Origin: an uncultured Pseudomonadota bacterium
GTDB lineage: Bacteria > Pseudomonadota > Alphaproteobacteria > RF32 > CAG-239
Length of the DNA stretch: 64,000 bases
Assembly (NCBI GenBank): GCA_902799835.1
Contig: CADCCF010000005.1
Location: 62,001 to 126,000, forward strand
Direction of reading: 5' to 3'
In this document: one piece after another, positions 60,286-64,000 of the stretch
Layout: each line of letters begins with the position of its first letter
Position numbering within the stretch: position 1 is the stretch's first letter
Notes under the pieces: model-generated
The model's input: the letters and a program-made list of their open reading frames with translations, nothing else
The model's database searches: none
Told to the model about the DNA's origin: nothing
Position numbers and translations under genes: made by a program

Positions 60286-63200
60286 ATGTTTTCACGCATA
60301 TTTATTGAGCGTCCGCGTTTTGCGATTGTCATTTCTATTGTTATGTCAATTGCCGGACTTATTTCGGTTTTTTCACTCCCCATATCACTTTATCCTGAAA
60401 TTACTCCTCCCGAGATTGTTGTATCAGCGATGTATCCCGGTGCATCAGCCGAGGTGGTTGCTCGTACTATCGGTATTCCTATTGAAGAACAGATCAATGG
60501 TGTTGAAGATATGCTTTATATGGATTCTTCCTCCCAAGATTCTTCTTATCAACTGACGGTTACTTTTAAGCCAGGTATAGATTCGGATATGGCTCAGGTA
60601 AAAGTACAGAACCGTATTCAACAAGCCACATCAAAATTGCCCACCGAAGTTCAACGCCAAGGTGTAACCGTTATGCGCCGTTCATCTAATATTTTGGGCT
60701 TTATTTCGGTATTTTCCCCCGACAACAGTTATGACACCGGCATGCTTAGTGATTATGTGCAAAACAATATGAAAAACGCACTTTCGCGTGTTAATGGCGT
60801 CGGTGAGGTTAATATTTATTCAGCACGTTTGAGTATGCGTGTATGGCTTGATACGGATAAAATCGCTGCCTTAAAATTGCCGATTGAAGCAGTTACTGCT
60901 GCCATCCAAGGACAAAATTATCAACCATCATTAGGAAAGGTTGGTGCAATGCCCGGCGACGGCAAACAGCAGATGGTTTATTCTTTGCAAACTCAAGGGC
61001 GTGTCAATGAGGTTGAAGATTTCAAAAACATTATTGTCCGTACGGCTGAAGATGGTGGTCTAGTACAACTTAAAGACATTGCTCGTGTTGAGATTGGCGA
61101 AGAAGCTTATCGTGCGACTTCACGTTATAATGGTTCGCCCAATGTGGCGATTGCGGTTAACCAGTTGACCGGTGCTAATGCTTTGGATGCTATGAAAAAT
61201 TTGAAAAAAGAACTTAAGCGCCTAAAGACCACATTTCCCAAAGGTATTGACTATTTGATTGGTTATGATTCTACCGAGTACATTTCCGCTTCAATTGAAG
61301 AAGTTATTTTCACTTTAGTTTTAACCTTTTTCTTGGTTATTTTGGTTTGCTATGTTTTCTTGCAAGATTGGCGCTCAACACTTATTCCTTCGATTACTAT
61401 TCCGGTGTCATTGTTGGCAACTTTTGCGGTTATGTTGGTCCTAGGTTACAGCTTAAATATGCTGACTTTGTTCGGATTAGTTCTGGCAATCGGTTTGGTG
61501 GTTGATGATGCCATCGTGGTAGTTGAACGTGTATTAACATTGATGGAAAAAGAAAATCTATCGCCTAAAGATGCTTCAATTAAAGCTATGAGTGAGGTGT
61601 CATCAGCGATTGTGGCAACAACTTTGGTGTTGTTGGCAATTTTCGTTCCGGTCGGATTTTTAGGCGGCATTACCGGTAAAATTTATCAGCAGTTTGCTGT
61701 GTCAATTTCTCTGGCCGTCTTTTTCTCCTCAATTAATGCTTTGACCTTATCACCGGCATTATGTGCAACCTTATTGCGTCCGTTAAAACCGATAGAAAAA
61801 GGACCTTTGAAGTGGTTTAATAATTTCTTGAATAAAGGTCGTGATACTTATATGGGAATTGTAGCCGTATTCGGGCGCAAAATTGCGGTTGTGGCTGTTG
61901 TTTATGGTTTAGCTATTTTAGTTATCAGTGGTATTTTATCCATCAGTCAGACCGCATTTCTTCCCAACGAAGATCAAGGTGCAATAATGGGTAATATTCA
62001 ATTGCCCGAAGGTGCATCGCGCGAACGCACGCAAGAGTTTATAGATCGTATAACTCCGATAATCTTAAAAGAACCCGGTGTTAAGGCCACAATGGCGATA
62101 ACCGGTATCAGTATGATTGGCGGTACCGGTGAAAATGTTGCCATGTTGATTGTCGTTTTAGAGCCTTGGAACAAGCGGTCGTCCGATCAGCTTTCAACTA
62201 AAATATTGAATCGCATTCGCGCCAAATTATCCGAATACCCTGATGCCGAAGTTCAATTTTTTGAACCACCGGCGATTATGGGTTTGGGTATGAGCGGTGG
62301 TATGGATTTCAGGTTACAATCACTGGATACCGATAATCCGCAGGCTATCGAAAGTGCTTTGATGGCAATGTTGGGTAAAATGAATGCCGCACCGGAACTT
62401 TATTATGCTTATACTACCTATACAGCCAAAACGCCTAATATTTTTGTTGATATTGATCGCGTAAAAGCCGAGAGTATGAAAGTAAATGTCGGCTCTATTT
62501 TCTCAACTTTGCAATATTATTTGGGTTCGGCTTACATCAATGATGTTAACTTCGGAACCCAAGTTAACAAAGTTATGGTTCAGGCGGATTGGAAAAATCG
62601 TAAAGATGCTGAATCTATCGGTAAACTTTATGTGCAGAATGCGCTTGGTGAAATGGTGCCTTTAAGCAGTTTGATAAAGTTAAGCAAGGTATTGTCTCCG
62701 CGCGTAGTTACTCGTTATAATCAATATCCTTCAGCTACTATTACTGCTATGCAACATCCCACCGTTAGTACCGGCGAGGCGATGGATGCAGTTGAAAAGT
62801 TGGCTAAGACTTTACCTCAAGGTTTTGGTTATGAATGGTCAAGCATCAGTTATCAGGAGAAAAACTCGCAAGGGCAAATTGGTTATTTGATTGCTTTGGC
62901 GATTTTGTTCGGTTATTTGTTCTTGGTTGCCCAGTACGAAAGTTGGGTAACTCCGATGCCGGTGTTGACCTCAGTGGCGGTTGCTATGTTGGGTGCTTTG
63001 GTAGGACTTTTTGTCACCGGATTACCGCTTAGTATTTACGCACAGTTAGGTCTGATTTTGTTGGTCGGTTTAGCGGCCAAGAATGCCATTTTGATTGTTG
63101 AATTTGCCAAAGAAGAACATGCCAAAGGTGAGACTTTGGTTAAATCAGCAGTCGTTGCAACCAGAGAACGTTTTCGTGCCGTATTGATGACGGCATTCAC

Positions 63201-63396
63201 CTTTATTTTAGGTGTATTCCCGATGATTATAGCCACCGGTGCCGGTGCGGCCTCACGTCGTGCTATCGGTGTTCCGGTGTTCTATGGCATGTTGCTTGGA
63301 ACAGCTTTAGGACTTTTGGTAATTCCGCTGTTATATGTGCTCTTTGAAAGTTTGTATGAGCGGTTTAGTAATCGCATGAAAAAAGAACATAAATAA
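60286..63396 (+). CDS. RND-family (HAE1) efflux pump
   Basis: The 1036-residue inner-membrane pump exports drugs or other toxic compounds using the proton gradient. It begins RIFIERPRFAIVISIVMSIAG. The proton-relay acids fall at Asp407 and Asp408 (GLVVDDAIVVVE), exactly as in AcrB. The second half has the matching GLAAKNAILIVEFA with a Lys. Two large periplasmic loops give the trimer docking region. A CGGAGG site precedes the ATG. It is in an operon with the adaptor gene. A terminator follows at 63402. Substrate unknown. Confidence 0.97.
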   Translation: MFSRIFIERPRFAIVISIVMSIAGLISVFSLPISLYPEITPPEIVVSAMYPGASAEVVARTIGIPIEEQINGVEDMLYMDSSSQDSSYQLTVTFKPGIDSDMAQVKVQNRIQQATSKLPTEVQRQGVTVMRRSSNILGFISVFSPDNSYDTGMLSDYVQNNMKNALSRVNGVGEVNIYSARLSMRVWLDTDKIAALKLPIEAVTAAIQGQNYQPSLGKVGAMPGDGKQQMVYSLQTQGRVNEVEDFKNIIVRTAEDGGLVQLKDIARVEIGEEAYRATSRYNGSPNVAIAVNQLTGANALDAMKNLKKELKRLKTTFPKGIDYLIGYDSTEYISASIEEVIFTLVLTFFLVILVCYVFLQDWRSTLIPSITIPVSLLATFAVMLVLGYSLNMLTLFGLVLAIGLVVDDAIVVVERVLTLMEKENLSPKDASIKAMSEVSSAIVATTLVLLAIFVPVGFLGGITGKIYQQFAVSISLAVFFSSINALTLSPALCATLLRPLKPIEKGPLKWFNNFLNKGRDTYMGIVAVFGRKIAVVAVVYGLAILVISGILSISQTAFLPNEDQGAIMGNIQLPEGASRERTQEFIDRITPIILKEPGVKATMAITGISMIGGTGENVAMLIVVLEPWNKRSSDQLSTKILNRIRAKLSEYPDAEVQFFEPPAIMGLGMSGGMDFRLQSLDTDNPQAIESALMAMLGKMNAAPELYYAYTTYTAKTPNIFVDIDRVKAESMKVNVGSIFSTLQYYLGSAYINDVNFGTQVNKVMVQADWKNRKDAESIGKLYVQNALGEMVPLSSLIKLSKVLSPRVVTRYNQYPSATITAMQHPTVSTGEAMDAVEKLAKTLPQGFGYEWSSISYQEKNSQGQIGYLIALAILFGYLFLVAQYESWVTPMPVLTSVAVAMLGALVGLFVTGLPLSIYAQLGLILLVGLAAKNAILIVEFAKEEHAKGETLVKSAVVATRERFRAVLMTAFTFILGVFPMIIATGAGAASRRAIGVPVFYGMLLGTALGLLVIPLLYVLFESLYERFSNRMKKEHK

Positions 63397-63401
63397 GAAA
63401 T

Positions 63402-63436
63402 AAAAAGCAGTTCATCGGAACTGCTTTTTTTAATGG
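63402..63436 (+). terminator. Terminator of the RND operon
   Basis: AAAAAGCAGTTC and GAACTGCTTTTT pair exactly over 12 bp around ATCG, with more Ts after. Confidence 0.9.
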
Positions 63437-63544
63437 TTACATCGAATTTAACAGTATCTGGTAACGCAGTTTTTTAATAGATGGCAAAACTTACGAAACA
63501 ATCTTCCGTTTCACAGGGGAATTATGTTGAAGTTTCTAAGCTAT

Positions 63545-63576
63545 CAAAAAAATCCCCGTCCGAGACAGACAGGGAT
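63545..63576 (-). terminator. Terminator of the right-edge prepilin gene
   Basis: AATCCCCGTC and its near-complement GACAGGGATT form the same hairpin as at 39142-39172, with the T-run on the minus strand. The bases between the stop codon and the stem (TATCAGACCTCTCC) are also shared with that locus. Confidence 0.85.
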
Positions 63577-63600
63577 TGGAGAGGTCTGATACTTTAAGTA

Positions 63601-64000
63601 TTAGTAGTAAACCCAAGTAATATTACTTATTTCGTTGTTACAATCTCCTGCGGCATCAGTTAATTTTACAGGTAAATCTTTGATTTCATAAGTATGAGTA
63701 GGAGTATCTCCGGATCCACCAATCATCATTTTAACCAAACCATCAGCACCCCAGTCTGAAGTTGCCAGTGCTCGGCAAGCTTCTTTACCTAAGCCCATCA
63801 AGGTGATGTAAAAGTAGTTGCCGGCAGTATTAGCCGCAACATTAGCTATCTGATGTTTAGCAATGGTGCGAGCCGTAGGACCAATGTGAACTGCACCACC
63901 AAAAGTTCCAAACAAATTTGTACCGGAGACCATCTCATTAGGTGCAATATTATAATCTATAACAATTGCTTCACTTAATCCTGAATAGCTAGGTGATGTA
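63601..64000 (-). CDS. Type IV prepilin, C-terminal part (cut by window edge)
   Basis: The frame is open to the window end; 132 residues are visible, so the N-terminal helix lies outside. Shared features with the locus at 38577 are TSPSYSGL, APNEM, an FGTFGG strand, GKEACRALATSDWGADGLVK and the final ITWVYY, and the Cys pair that should form the C-terminal disulfide loop. It may be the active major or minor pilin of this type. The two genes have opposite orientation, about 24.5 kb apart. Confidence 0.88.
   Translation of the reverse strand, partial: TSPSYSGLSEAIVIDYNIAPNEMVSGTNLFGTFGGAVHIGPTARTIAKHQIANVAANTAGNYFYITLMGLGKEACRALATSDWGADGLVKMMIGGSGDTPTHTYEIKDLPVKLTDAAGDCNNEISNITWVYY

Overview
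The window is AT-rich bacterial DNA that most likely comes from an uncultured gut-type alphaproteobacterium. Three things point there: the gene order nuoL-nuoM-nuoN-birA-RNase J, which is the usual tail of the alphaproteobacterial complex I locus; a DUF3768 gene; and prepilins with a G/RSMVE cleavage site. I associate that prepilin type with uncultured gut alphaproteobacteria (RF32-like); this is an inference from sequence style, not a database result.

Region 1 (about 1-25,300) is accessory DNA and looks like a mosaic of integrated plasmid or element pieces. It opens with an XRE/ImmA-type regulator-protease pair. Next comes a 6.9 kb segment bounded by two near-identical 47-bp palindromic direct repeats (1964-2010 and 8874-8920). 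That segment carries a serine recombinase, a SLOG protein, a complete DpnII-type (GATC) restriction-modification set of two methylases and a nuclease, a membrane protein plus DGQHR-domain protein, and an Mrr-like nuclease. Beyond it lie a J-domain protein and a winged-helix protein whose upstream region holds six iterons followed by an AT-rich tract, which resembles a plasmid origin. The rest is a run of eukaryote-like or plasmid-like genes: two ankyrin proteins, a secreted PLD nuclease, two MORN-repeat proteins, a DUF4238 protein, a tight ankyrin/DUF3768/tyrosine-recombinase operon, a CoiA-like protein and a DUF4143-type AAA ATPase between direct repeats. The region ends at the 3' side of a tRNA-Lys gene.

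Region 2 (25,558-41,700) is mainly chromosomal housekeeping: nuoL/M/N-like genes without nuoA-K, birA, RNase J, a PhoR-like kinase, mutS, a very short rubredoxin that is easily missed, a DMT-type transporter and slyX. It also has a frameshifted type IV prepilin gene, a Bor-like lipoprotein and two unknown membrane proteins.

Region 3 (41,700-46,500) holds one 1284-residue protein (helical repeats plus two acetyltransferase-like domains). It lies between tRNA-associated repeats, next to a tRNA-Pro gene and a fragment of that gene's 3' end.

Region 4 (46,564-64,000) is housekeeping and transport: a MATE exporter, a TPR-methyltransferase, a glgB-glgX-malQ glycogen/maltodextrin operon, an NSS sodium symporter, and an RND efflux pair. 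It closes with a second prepilin gene, in inverted orientation to the first and cut by the window edge.

Many starts were moved inward from the longest open frame because a good ribosome-binding site sits before an internal ATG, or in one case TTG.
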